Made by a program: the position numbers and the translations under genes. A stretch of 5,892 bases of DNA from an uncultured Marinobacter sp. GTDB lineage: Bacteria; Pseudomonadota; Gammaproteobacteria; Pseudomonadales; Oleiphilaceae. The stretch is from positions 1 through 5,892 of the forward strand of contig NZ_CAMPJO010000025.1 in assembly GCF_946886895.1 (NCBI RefSeq). The letters run 5' to 3'. The notes beneath the pieces are model-generated. The model saw nothing but the letters and a program-made list of their open reading frames with translations, was not told the origin of the DNA and made no database searches. Shown piece after piece: positions 1 to 5,851 of this stretch (positions are counted from its first letter, which is position 1; the number at the start of each line of letters is the position of its first letter).

Positions 1-209
1 GCAATGGCGGCGTGACTTAAACCAACGGGCCTCCGCAATATCCGGGGCGGTTCAGTCAGCTGAATATGCTGTTTGGTCAGGTAAACGATGTCCTCCCAGT
101 AGAACAGCATGCCGTCAATCAGACCCGAGCGCTGGAGGTAAACCCCCAGCAAGAGGACGACAACCAGTGCCGGCAACTGGAAGAAACGGGACTGTTTGAG
201 CTTTTTCAT
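1..209 (-). CDS. Osmoprotectant ABC transporter permease, N-terminal part (runs off the left edge)
   Basis: The gene begins at ATG 209-207 on the minus strand and continues past position 1, so only about 69 residues are visible. They start [20 protein letters not shown], which is a short basic N-terminus followed by a hydrophobic segment at about residues 12-25 that reads as the first membrane helix. The stretch around residues 43-50 (VYLTKQHI) resembles the 'LTxQHL' segment found before the transport domain in OpuB/OpuC-type glycine betaine/choline permeases. The start codon overlaps the ATPase stop as ATGA (209-206), and an AGGGTGG ribosome-binding sequence lies just upstream, so translational coupling is likely. 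The overlap and the permease-ATPase-permease order support a second inner-membrane subunit of the same importer. The transport domain itself is outside the window, so the family is inferred mainly from context. Confidence 0.75.
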   Translation of the reverse strand, partial: MKKLKQSRFFQLPALVVVLLLGVYLQRSGLIDGMLFYWEDIVYLTKQHIQLTEPPRILRRPVGLSHAAI

Positions 210-1369
210 GTGGCCACCCTGATGCGCTGGATGTGCTGATCATCGCTGCGGGATGACTTGTAGGTCGCGCCCAGGTAATGGGTAATGCCGCGTTGGGTCA
301 CCACGCCCATCAGCTTGCCCTGTTCGGAAACGCAGGGCAGCCAGGTGGCGTCGTGGGTGAACATCTTGGAGGCCACGGTTCGCAGGTCATCTTCCGGGCG
401 GACTACGGTACGCAGGTTGTAGCTGTGCTGGCCGCATTTGCCCTTGGTGGTGGTGGCCACGCTGCGCGAAACATAACCCACGGGCCGGCCACTGCCGTCG
501 ACGACGATGATGGCACGTTCGTAACCAGCATCGTCCATGCGTTGCAGGGCAGTGGCGAGCGAGTCTTCGGCGGTGACAACACTGGATTCACCTTCCAGCA
601 CCTCGGAGACGGTTACCAGTTGCAGCCGTTTCAGTGCGCGATCCCGCCCTACAAAGCCCTTGACGAAATCGTTAATCGGGTGCGACAGCAGGTCATCGGG
701 AGTGTCGTACTGGATCAGCTTGCCGTCCTTGAAGATAGCAATACGGTCTGCCATCTTCACTGCCTCGTCAATGTCGTGACTGACGAACATGATGGTCTTT
801 TTCAGTTCCCGGTGCAGCTTCAGGAACTCGTCCTGAATCACTTCCCGGTTGACAGGATCGATCGCACCGAAGGGCTCATCCATCAGCATAACGGGGGGAT
901 CTGCAGCCAGGGCGCGGATTACTCCGACCCGTTGCTGCTGGCCGCCGGACAGCTCGTTCGGGTACCGCTTGAGGAAAATGGCGGGGTCCAGGGCGACCAT
1001 TTCCAGCAGTTCCGACGCGCGCTTGAGGTAGCGGCCTTTTTCCCAGCCGATCAGCTTCGGCACGATCGAAATGTTTTCCTCGATGGTCATGTTCGGAAAC
1101 AGACCGATCTGCTGGATGACGTAGCCGATGTTCCGGCGCAGGGAGACGGTGTCCTGGTCGGTGGTGTCCTGGCCGTTGATCAGGACACGGCCGGAGGTCG
1201 GATTGATAATCCGGTTCACCATTTTCAGGGTGGTCGTCTTGCCGCAACCGGAAGGTCCCAGCAGAACGCAGATTTCACCCTGCGGTACCTCCATGTTGAT
1301 ATGGTCGGCGGCCGTCACTACGCCGCGGTCGGTATCAAAAATCTTGGTCAGGTTGTCGAGTGTAATCAT
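206..1369 (-). CDS. Quaternary-amine/osmoprotectant ABC transporter ATP-binding protein with CBS domains (OpuBA/OsmV/YehX type)
   Basis: This 387-residue cytoplasmic ATPase energises uptake of glycine betaine, choline or a related compatible solute. The nucleotide-binding domain fills about residues 1-240: Walker A GPSGCGKT at 38-45, Q-loop glutamine at 86-87, signature LSGGQ at 140-144, Walker B VMLMDEP at 160-166 with E165, D-loop at 168-171, and switch histidine H198 in FVSHD. Two CBS motifs follow at about 255-305 and 318-368. In the OpuA/OpuC families such tandem CBS domains gate transport by ionic strength or bind nucleotide; that role here is inferred. The length is usual for CBS-bearing members. 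The ATG at 1369-1367 places the N-terminus ([10 protein letters not shown]) where family members begin; its ribosome-binding site is weak. It lies 33 bp downstream of one permease gene and overlaps the next by 4 bp. The exact substrate cannot be read from the sequence. Confidence 0.93.
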   Translation of the reverse strand: MITLDNLTKIFDTDRGVVTAADHINMEVPQGEICVLLGPSGCGKTTTLKMVNRIINPTSGRVLINGQDTTDQDTVSLRRNIGYVIQQIGLFPNMTIEENISIVPKLIGWEKGRYLKRASELLEMVALDPAIFLKRYPNELSGGQQQRVGVIRALAADPPVMLMDEPFGAIDPVNREVIQDEFLKLHRELKKTIMFVSHDIDEAVKMADRIAIFKDGKLIQYDTPDDLLSHPINDFVKGFVGRDRALKRLQLVTVSEVLEGESSVVTAEDSLATALQRMDDAGYERAIIVVDGSGRPVGYVSRSVATTTKGKCGQHSYNLRTVVRPEDDLRTVASKMFTHDATWLPCVSEQGKLMGVVTQRGITHYLGATYKSSRSDDQHIQRIRVAT

Positions 1370-1402
1370 GTTCCGTATCCCGGTTGTTGTTATCTCGAGG
1401 AA

Positions 1403-2047
1403 TCAGAGGCCCCTGGGGGTCAATTTGCGTTGCAGTGACAGCAGGGAGCGGTCGGCGACAATGGCCAGAAGGCTGACGGCAATCGCGCCCACCACCAGTT
1501 GCCGTGGATCGCTTTGCGAGATCCCGCGGCTGATCAGCACGCCCAGACCACCGGCACCGATATAGGCCGCAATCGCCATGACGCCGATGTTCATAACCAC
1601 AGCCGTGCGAACCCCCGCCATGATGACCGGCACGGACAGCGGAATTTCCACTTTCCTGAGCCGCTGGGCACTGGTCATGCCAATGCCCCTGGCTGCTTCG
1701 CGAAGACCGGGGCTGACGTTGTTAATGGCAGTATAGGTATTCCGGATGATGGGAAGCTGGGAGTACAGCAGCACAGCAATAACGGCAGGCAGGTAGCCAA
1801 TCCCGTGGCCAATGGTTGAGAGAATCGGAATCATGATTCCGAATAACGCAATGGATGGGATGGTGATGAGAACCGACGCCACGTAAAGCACAACTGTGGC
1901 GACGCGCTCGTTCTGGGTGATCGCAATGCCAATCGGAACGCCCGTCAGCGTTGCCAGGCCCACAGCGACGACCACCAGACTGATGTGCTCGAGCGTGAGT
2001 TTGCCCAGCAGGCTCAGGTTGGTCATGATGAAATCAAGGATTTCCAC
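1403..2047 (-). CDS. Osmoprotectant ABC transporter permease (OpuBB/OsmW/YehW type)
   Basis: This inner-membrane channel subunit of the importer has about 214 residues when started at GTG 2047-2045. That start has an AGAGG ribosome-binding sequence 8 nt upstream and gives a length close to OpuCB-like proteins. The frame stays open to a TTG at 2155, but those extra 36 residues are polar, do not look like the family and would cover the probable promoter. Residue numbers below count from the GTG. The N-terminus contains LTLEHISLV, the usual lead-in. Hydrophobic segments lie near 23-44, 52-74, 83-97, 150-172 and 185-203. The cytoplasmic coupling loop is at about 117-133 and begins EAARGIG, matching the EAA motif that docks on the ATPase. 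The VMAIAAYIGAGGLG segment is highly characteristic of this permease family. It is the first gene of the minus-strand operon. Confidence 0.9.
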   Translation of the reverse strand: MEILDFIMTNLSLLGKLTLEHISLVVVAVGLATLTGVPIGIAITQNERVATVVLYVASVLITIPSIALFGIMIPILSTIGHGIGYLPAVIAVLLYSQLPIIRNTYTAINNVSPGLREAARGIGMTSAQRLRKVEIPLSVPVIMAGVRTAVVMNIGVMAIAAYIGAGGLGVLISRGISQSDPRQLVVGAIAVSLLAIVADRSLLSLQRKLTPRGL

Positions 2048-2124
2048 AGCGGAGCCCTCTTTATTGTGAGTTGTAATCGGCAGAAGTCCATGTTTGTTGA
2101 AGGTAAACCAGAGAGGCCGCTTTA

Positions 2125-2155
2125 ATTTTAAGGAAAACGTCGTGAAAGCGTACAA
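2125..2155 (-). promoter_or_regulatory. Possible sigma-70 promoter of the ABC importer operon
   Basis: On the minus strand TTGTAC (2155-2150) and TAAAAT (2130-2125) resemble -35 and -10 boxes, but the 19-nt spacer is longer than ideal. The site lies in the only gap before the first permease gene and would leave a leader of about 70 nt. This is a weak pattern match only; osmotic regulation is expected for such operons but no operator is evident. Confidence 0.25.
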
Positions 2156-2170
2156 AAGCGACAGCCCACT

Positions 2171-2800
2171 TCATTGGAGGCTGGCCCCCAGAATTCGCTT
2201 TAGCGCCTGTGCAAGCTGCTCAGGTGTCTTGTAGCCTTTGATGAGGTAATCGCGACCGGCCTTGTGGTCAAGAATTCTCAGAGCGGGTGTCCCAGTGATA
2301 CCCAGCTGGGATCCCTCCCGATAGTTCTGGGAGATTCGGTCCTCGTGGGCATCGGAATCTAAACAGAGCTCCATCGCTTTGCCACTCAAACCCATTGACC
2401 TGGCAAACGTCGGCAAATCGCCAACCCCCCTGGCCATTGCTTCGCGTTTTCTCGAAGAATTCGTCGAGAGCCGCCCAAGCAACACAGTTGCCATAGGACT
2501 CTCGCACGCACTCCATGGCCTTGGCTTGCATGGCAGCTGCGGGGTTATGCCCGCTTAATGGGAAGTGCTTGAGCTCCCAATTGACGACGCCCTGGGAGTT
2601 ATCGACGACCGATTTCAAACCTCCATGGATTTTTTGGAAAAACGGACATTCTATATCGCTGAATTCCTGCATGGTGAGGCGAGCGTTCAGACTACCGTAC
2701 ATGAGCCGCTATGCTTCTGCGTTTTTGCACTAACGGAGTGTTCGCTTTGCGACCAGGACGGCGGAGGTCTAGTTGTATCCTTGCCGCGATCAACTGATGC
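2171..2800 (-). pseudogene. DsbA-like thioredoxin-fold protein, frameshifted and 5'-truncated
   Basis: Two overlapping minus-strand frames together make one DsbA-type thiol:disulfide oxidoreductase. The first (from 2702) carries MQEFSDIECPFFQK, then WELKHFPLSGHNP and a helical segment ending FFEKTRSNGQG. The second carries VGDLPTFARSMGLSGK, then the cis-proline motif GTPALRIL and YLIKGYKTPEQL before the TGA at 2173-2171. The frames join at a run of six C on the plus strand (2425-2430); removing one base restores NGQGVGDLPTF. Upstream, a third frame (2800 to about 2703) reads PPPSWSQSEHS then KTQKHSG, and adding one base near 2703-2705 would fuse it as KHSG-L-MYGS to the main body. No start codon or signal peptide is visible in that frame before its stop at 2848-2846. 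The active site is CPFF (codons 2648-2637) instead of CPxC. Family members act in the periplasm on cysteine pairs. The domain call is good; which subfamily is unclear. Confidence 0.75.
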
Positions 2801-2838
2801 ATAGTCTTGGCACGCTGCAGTGCTTTCGGTGAGTGTTT

Positions 2839-2855
2839 TTCGGATTCAGTCCGAA
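2839..2855. repeat. Short perfect inverted repeat upstream of higB
   Basis: TTCGGA (2839-2844) and TCCGAA (2850-2855) form a perfect 6-bp stem around a 5-nt loop. No T-run follows on either strand, so it is not a convincing intrinsic terminator. It lies in the 110-bp gap between the DsbA-like remnant and the toxin gene and may be a protein-binding site or chance. Confidence 0.3.
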
Positions 2856-2873
2856 TGGAAAGGGAAAACGCAT

Positions 2874-2902
2874 TTCACGTTTAACGTGTAACGTGATAAA
2901 GT
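2874..2902 (+). promoter_or_regulatory. Candidate higBA promoter and autoregulatory operator
   Basis: A perfect palindrome CACGTT-T-AACGTG (2876-2888) is followed two bases later by a third half-site AACGTG (2890-2895). TCACGT (2875-2880) also pairs with ACGTGA (2891-2896). A possible sigma-70 promoter, TTCACG (2874-2879) with a 17-nt spacer and TAAAGT (2897-2902), lies over these half-sites. HigA antitoxins usually bind palindromes at their own promoter and repress it, so autorepression is a natural reading. The toxin start at 2911 would then lie very close to the transcript start, and its ribosome-binding site is poor. Confidence 0.5.
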
Positions 2903-2910
2903 AAGCAACT

Positions 2911-3189
2911 ATGATCAAGAGCTTTAAGTGCAAGCACACGCAAAAGCTGGTTGAAACCGGTCGGACTCGACGTTTCAGTGCGATCCAAAGACCGGCAGAG
3001 CGGAAACTGCAACAGCTTCTGAGTGCTGAAGCTCTAAAAGATTTGAAGTCTCCGCCCGGGAACAGACTTGAGCAGCTTTCTGGTGACAGAGAGGGGCAAT
3101 ATAGTATCCGGATCAATGACCAGTGGCGAGTGTGTTTCCGCTGGACAGACGAAGGGGCGGAAGACGTAGAGATAGTTGATTACCACTGA
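2911..3189 (+). CDS. higB: HigB/RelE-family mRNA-interferase toxin
   Basis: This 92-residue basic protein matches HigB-1-type toxins of the RelE/ParE superfamily in length and in motif order: a helical N-terminal half ([20 protein letters not shown], about 20-39), then [16 protein letters not shown] (45-60), then the beta-strand core [16 protein letters not shown] (63-78) and the C-terminal VEIVDYH (86-92). Family members cut mRNA on the ribosome and are neutralised by the antitoxin encoded next. The basic and aromatic residues of the core and the terminal DYH are intact, so the toxin looks functional. The toxin-first order and a stop codon that overlaps the antitoxin ribosome-binding site are typical of higBA. 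ATG 2911 is the first good start after the operator; the weak ribosome-binding site may keep toxin synthesis low. Confidence 0.93.
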   Translation: MIKSFKCKHTQKLVETGRTRRFSAIQRPAERKLQQLLSAEALKDLKSPPGNRLEQLSGDREGQYSIRINDQWRVCFRWTDEGAEDVEIVDYH

Positions 3190-3194
3190 GGAGG
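3188..3194 (+). promoter_or_regulatory. Strong ribosome-binding site for higA
   Basis: GAGGAGG overlaps the toxin stop codon (TGA 3187-3189) and sits 7 nt before the antitoxin ATG. Compared with the poor site before the toxin gene, it suggests that antitoxin is made in excess from the shared mRNA and fixes the start at 3202 rather than the in-frame ATG at 3217. Confidence 0.7.
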
Positions 3195-3201
3195 TCGCGC
3201 A

Positions 3202-3516
3202 ATGGTTACTGTAGGTATGCGTCCTATTCATCCAGGAGAAATTTTGCTTGAGGATTTCCTTGAGCCTCTCGGCATGAGCGTGAATGCACTTTCAAAGGAA
3301 CTGTATGTTCCGGCGCAGCGCCTAAATGAGATTGTTCGCGAGCGTCGTGGTGTGACCGCGGATACGGCCATGCGGTTAGCTCGTTATTTCGGGACCACCG
3401 AGCAGTTTTGGCTCAATCTGCAGACCGATTACGATTTGCGCAGAGCCCGTGCGGAGAAATCCGAGCAAATCAATAAACTGATTACGCCTCGCAAGCCTGA
3501 TCATGAGGCTGCCTGA
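3202..3516 (+). CDS. higA: HigA-family antitoxin, XRE-type helix-turn-helix protein
   Basis: This 104-residue partner of the upstream toxin opens with MRPIHPGEILLEDFLEPLG (6-24), the hallmark N-terminus of HigA/VapI antitoxins. The helix-turn-helix covers about residues 26-50 (SVNALSKELYVPAQRLNEIV then RERRG), and the family segment TADTAMRLARYFGTTEQFWL (52-71) follows. The C-terminal tail from about residue 78 is charged (LRRARAEKSEQINK) and could contact toxin. HigA binds and silences the toxin and represses the shared promoter; the half-sites at 2875-2896 are the natural target. The gene starts 12 bp after the toxin stop, consistent with one mRNA. Length and motifs are complete. No counterpart partner genes lie nearby, so this is a two-gene module. 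Confidence 0.95.
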   Translation: MVTVGMRPIHPGEILLEDFLEPLGMSVNALSKELYVPAQRLNEIVRERRGVTADTAMRLARYFGTTEQFWLNLQTDYDLRRARAEKSEQINKLITPRKPDHEAA

Positions 3517-3541
3517 ACTTCGCTCATCATCTTTCTAGCCT

Positions 3542-3612
3542 GTCGTCACGTTGATCGCGATCCCCGGAGCCGGTCCTTTGAGACTGGCTTCTCCGGGCTC
3601 GCTATTCACGAC
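3542..3612. repeat. 71-nt imperfect palindrome after higBA
   Basis: Four nested stems can form: GTCGT/ACGAC (3542-3546 with 3608-3612), GCGA/TCGC (3557-3560 with 3599-3602), CCCGGAG/CTCCGGG (3563-3569 with 3591-3597) and CCGGTC/GACTGG (3570-3575 with 3582-3587, one G-T pair). The apical loop is CTTTGA and there is a CTT bulge at 3588-3590. No T-run follows, so it is not a standard intrinsic terminator, although the GC-rich 3563-3597 core could slow transcription after higA. It lies 87 bp before the recombinase gene. A recombination site, a structured RNA or a Rho-linked terminator are all possible. Confidence 0.5.
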
Positions 3613-3669
3613 CATGGTTACCTTTAGATAGTCTCAGCAGCAAAATTTCTCCTCTGAACCATACTTATA

Positions 3670-3693
3670 GGCCCTTCCCCTCCGAAGAGGGCC
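3670..3693 (+). promoter_or_regulatory. Hairpin covering the recombinase ribosome-binding site
   Basis: GGCCC-TTC (3670-3677) can pair with GAA-GGGCC (3684-3686 and 3689-3693, with a GA bulge) around a CCCTCC loop. The strand that pairs includes GAAGAGG (3684-3690), the ribosome-binding site located 8 nt before the ATG at 3699. In the mRNA the site would be partly hidden, and the CCCTCC loop is itself complementary to purine-rich ribosome-binding sequences. This may restrain translation of the recombinase; that is inference from the fold only. Confidence 0.4.
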
Positions 3694-3698
3694 GCATC

Positions 3699-4294
3699 AT
3701 GACATTTCCCATCAGCAAGACTCCCTGGAACAAGGGAAAGCTCGTTGGCCAGAAGTTACCGCTCAAACTCGAACAAATATGGGCTATCCGCATTCGGTTG
3801 GAGATTGCAAAGAACATCCGCGAGCTGGCGATGTTCAACCTGGCGATTGATTGCAAACTCCGATCCTGCGATATGGTGAAGCTCTTAGTTCGAAATATTT
3901 CAAGAAACGGTGAGGTTTTGGATCGGGCGCAAGTCAGCCTGTTCAGTTTGAGATAACCAAAAAGACGCGCGAATCGGTCGAAGCGTGGATTGAATTGCGC
4001 GGACTCTCCGGTATGGATTATTTGTGGCCGAGCCGGATGCGAAAATTTGACCATATCACTACTCACCAATACGCCCGTCTCGTCAAAAAGTGGATCACTA
4101 GCATTGGACTCAATCCTTCAGTCTACGCAACCCATTCGATGAGACGCAGCAAGGCAACATTGATCTACAAGAAGACCAAAAATCTTCTAGCGGTCCAGTT
4201 GCTATTGGGACACACAAATATGTCGAGCACCGTACGGTACCTTGGTGTCGAGGTCGAGGATGCTCTGGAGATAGCAGAAAGTATTGAGATCTAG
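3699..4294 (+). pseudogene. Small tyrosine recombinase (integrase), broken by an internal deletion
   Basis: The N-terminal part (ATG 3699 onward) begins MTFPISKTPWNKGKL and contains NLAIDCKLRSCDMVKLLV with the first catalytic arginine at residue 55. It ends abnormally at 3954-3956 after VLDRAQVSLFSLR. Another frame, readable from about 3929, gives SQPVQFEITKKTRESVEAWI then MDYLWPSRM, and continues through THSMRRSKATL (catalytic H and R), QLLLGHTN (H) and STVRYLG (nucleophile Y) to the TAG at 4292-4294. Intact relatives have about seven more residues, including a QKT-like motif, between DRA and PVQFEI. The junction at about 3928-3932 fits a deletion near 19 bp that shifts the frame and removes the beta-hairpin lysine region. 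Such roughly 195-residue recombinases resemble XerC/XerD catalytic domains without the usual arm-binding domain. As written the gene cannot make active recombinase. Confidence 0.85.
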
Positions 4295-4558
4295 TTGCGT
4301 AATTTGAGTCCTTGGTCCCTGTGGATGCCGCAGGCGCTGTAAGCTCCAGCCGATAATCACTCTCGGGTTTCGATCAAGCTCCTCCAGTAAACAAAAGCGG
4401 ACATTCGCACTGCACGAAGATCTCGCTAAATATCCCATACGAGGGGCGAGCATTTGCCTCTGCATCACACCTATGAAAAGCTCAGTCTATAAAGCGCCCA
4501 GCAAGGTAGTGCCAGATCACGCCGCTGAATTTTGGCATTAATTTTTAAAGGATAATGG
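4295..4558. other. Non-coding gap between recombinase remnant and the 430-residue gene
   Basis: These 264 bp hold no convincing gene on either strand, no tRNA and no clear terminator. The base composition changes from mixed to AT-rich near 4528-4558. If the recombinase once served an element that carried the downstream gene, an attachment site might lie here, but I see no direct repeat that marks one. Confidence 0.5.
4464..4493 (+). promoter_or_regulatory. Possible promoter of the 430-residue gene
   Basis: ATCACA (4464-4469) and TATAAA (4488-4493) are separated by 18 nt and match sigma-70 boxes at 4 and 5 of 6 positions. The start codon is about 65 nt further on. No operator-like repeat is seen. 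This is a pattern match only. Confidence 0.3.
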
Positions 4559-5851
4559 ATGATTAAAACTGTTGCGGAAATGCTCCAAGGATTCATTCAG
4601 GAGGAAACCAAAAAGCTTGATTCTTACGCTATCAAGCACGGGCCTACTATCGGCGACATGTATGAAGGTCTGTCTGCTGAGTTATTGAATAGATCAATCC
4701 CTGCACAGCTTGACCTCCGCATTGTTAGTGGTTTTGTGACGGATGGCGATAAGCACGTTTCTGGCCAAATGGATTGTATGCTTGTTCAAGGCGATGGCGA
4801 GAAAATTCCCTATACGGATGCCTACAAATGGCATGTGCGTGACGTTCTTGCGGTGCTCGAAATAAAAAAGAGCCTGTACTCTAAGGATCTAGTAGATTCG
4901 TTTCTCAAACTACGTCAGGTGACGGAGAGCTACTCGAAATATCTATTCGAGGGAAAGCACGAAAATAATAGCCCTATCGATCTATCGTCCTCCTATCGAA
5001 TATTCTCGCAGATCACCGGTATTGCTGCTCCAAACTATCACGATAGAAAAAAACTCAGTAAAGAGAATGAGTTGATCTACACAACCGTATTCATGGAGCA
5101 GTTGACGCCGCTTAGAATTGTTCTTGGCTACCACGGTTATTCAACAGAGCACGGTTTGAGAGAAGGGCTGGTAAAGTTTTTGGAAGAGCAAGGGAGTGGC
5201 CCAGGATTCGGGGTTAGTGAGTTTCCTCAGTTAATCGTTTGCGGAGGCAATTCACTTGTAAAGGCAAATGGAAGGCCTTACTCAACTCCAATGCGCGATG
5301 GATACTGGGATTTCATGTGCTCAAGCAGAGCTAATCCGATTATCTTTATCCTAGAGATGATATGGACGAAGCTGGAGCTTGAGTTCAACATTCGTATGCC
5401 TTGGGGGGATGATATTGAGGTTGAGGGATTAAACGAATTTTTGAGGGTCAAACCCGTTTTTGGTGAAGAAGAAAGTGGCTGGGAGATGCGGTACGAGGAA
5501 CTATCGCCCAAGACGCTTGAATCCCGCGCAACATCATCTGACTGGGAGCCTTTGGAGGTGACGAGTTCCCAGTACGTCATTTTCTCAAGACTGACCAATG
5601 AAGACATCGATATTACCGAAAAAGGTTTTGTGGAGTTTGCTGAGAAAGAAGGCGGTTCAGTTGAGGAATTTTTAAGGCCCCTAATTGCCTCCGGTCATGT
5701 TGCACTTGATGGTTCTCTACTAAGGCTAACTACTGAAAGTCTTATTGCAGTGATCTCCCCTGACGGAAAATTCTTGGTTGCAGAGAACGCCACTGGGAGA
5801 ATGGAAGCCTGGCTTCAGAAATCCCAGAGTAAAAAAAGAGCCTGTAAATAA
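4559..5851 (+). CDS. Putative PD-(D/E)xK-fold nuclease-like protein, DUF6602-like
   Basis: The protein has 430 residues; ATG 4559 follows AAGGA (4548-4552) by 6 nt. The N-terminal half reads HGPTIGDMYEGLSAELL (27-43, E36), then LRIVSGFV (53-60), SGQMDCMLV (68-76, D72), a loop with KIPYTDAYKWHV (82-93) and VLAVLEIKKSLYS (96-108, E101 and K103). An acidic residue on one strand followed by ExK on the next is the layout of the PD-(D/E)xK nuclease core, and the segment resembles DUF6602. The middle (about 140-300) has no domain I recognise. The C-terminal part (about 337-415) is rich in short helices and strands and could be a winged helix. There is no signal peptide or membrane segment, so it is probably cytoplasmic. 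It is AT-richer than the ABC operon and stands beside a recombinase remnant, suggesting transfer. A defence or mobile-element role is inference; a catalytically dead scaffold is possible. Confidence 0.7.
   Translation: MIKTVAEMLQGFIQEETKKLDSYAIKHGPTIGDMYEGLSAELLNRSIPAQLDLRIVSGFVTDGDKHVSGQMDCMLVQGDGEKIPYTDAYKWHVRDVLAVLEIKKSLYSKDLVDSFLKLRQVTESYSKYLFEGKHENNSPIDLSSSYRIFSQITGIAAPNYHDRKKLSKENELIYTTVFMEQLTPLRIVLGYHGYSTEHGLREGLVKFLEEQGSGPGFGVSEFPQLIVCGGNSLVKANGRPYSTPMRDGYWDFMCSSRANPIIFILEMIWTKLELEFNIRMPWGDDIEVEGLNEFLRVKPVFGEEESGWEMRYEELSPKTLESRATSSDWEPLEVTSSQYVIFSRLTNEDIDITEKGFVEFAEKEGGSVEEFLRPLIASGHVALDGSLLRLTTESLIAVISPDGKFLVAENATGRMEAWLQKSQSKKRACK

Noticed and set aside
278..1438. Long plus-strand open frame opposite the ATPase gene
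   Set aside because: It is a shadow of the high-GC ATPase gene: the minus strand carries every ABC and CBS motif, while the plus translation is rich in H, G and Q with no recognisable domain.
2048..2155. N-terminal extension of the first permease to a TTG at 2155
   Set aside because: The added residues are not permease-like, there is no ribosome-binding site at the TTG, and GTG 2047 has AGAGG at a proper distance and gives the usual family length.
2790..3116. Minus-strand open frame opposite higB
   Set aside because: It is antisense to a clear toxin gene and its translation is low-complexity (S, R, F-rich) without any domain.
2785..3559. 10-bp inverted repeat CGCGATCAAC / GTTGATCGCG flanking higBA (2785-2794 and 3550-3559)
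   Set aside because: It does not extend beyond 10 bp, and matches of this length are expected by chance in a window of this size.
3517..3640. Integron attC site after higBA
   Set aside because: No RYYYAAC/GTTRRRY core pair is present in the right places (GTTGATC at 3550 fails the consensus), so the palindrome is reported only as a repeat.
4202..4468. Minus-strand open frame over the recombinase end and the following gap
   Set aside because: It runs antisense through the recombinase C-terminus and has no family resemblance or ribosome-binding site.
5278..5607. Minus-strand open frame inside the 430-residue gene
   Set aside because: It is serine-rich shadow coding opposite a well-supported long gene.
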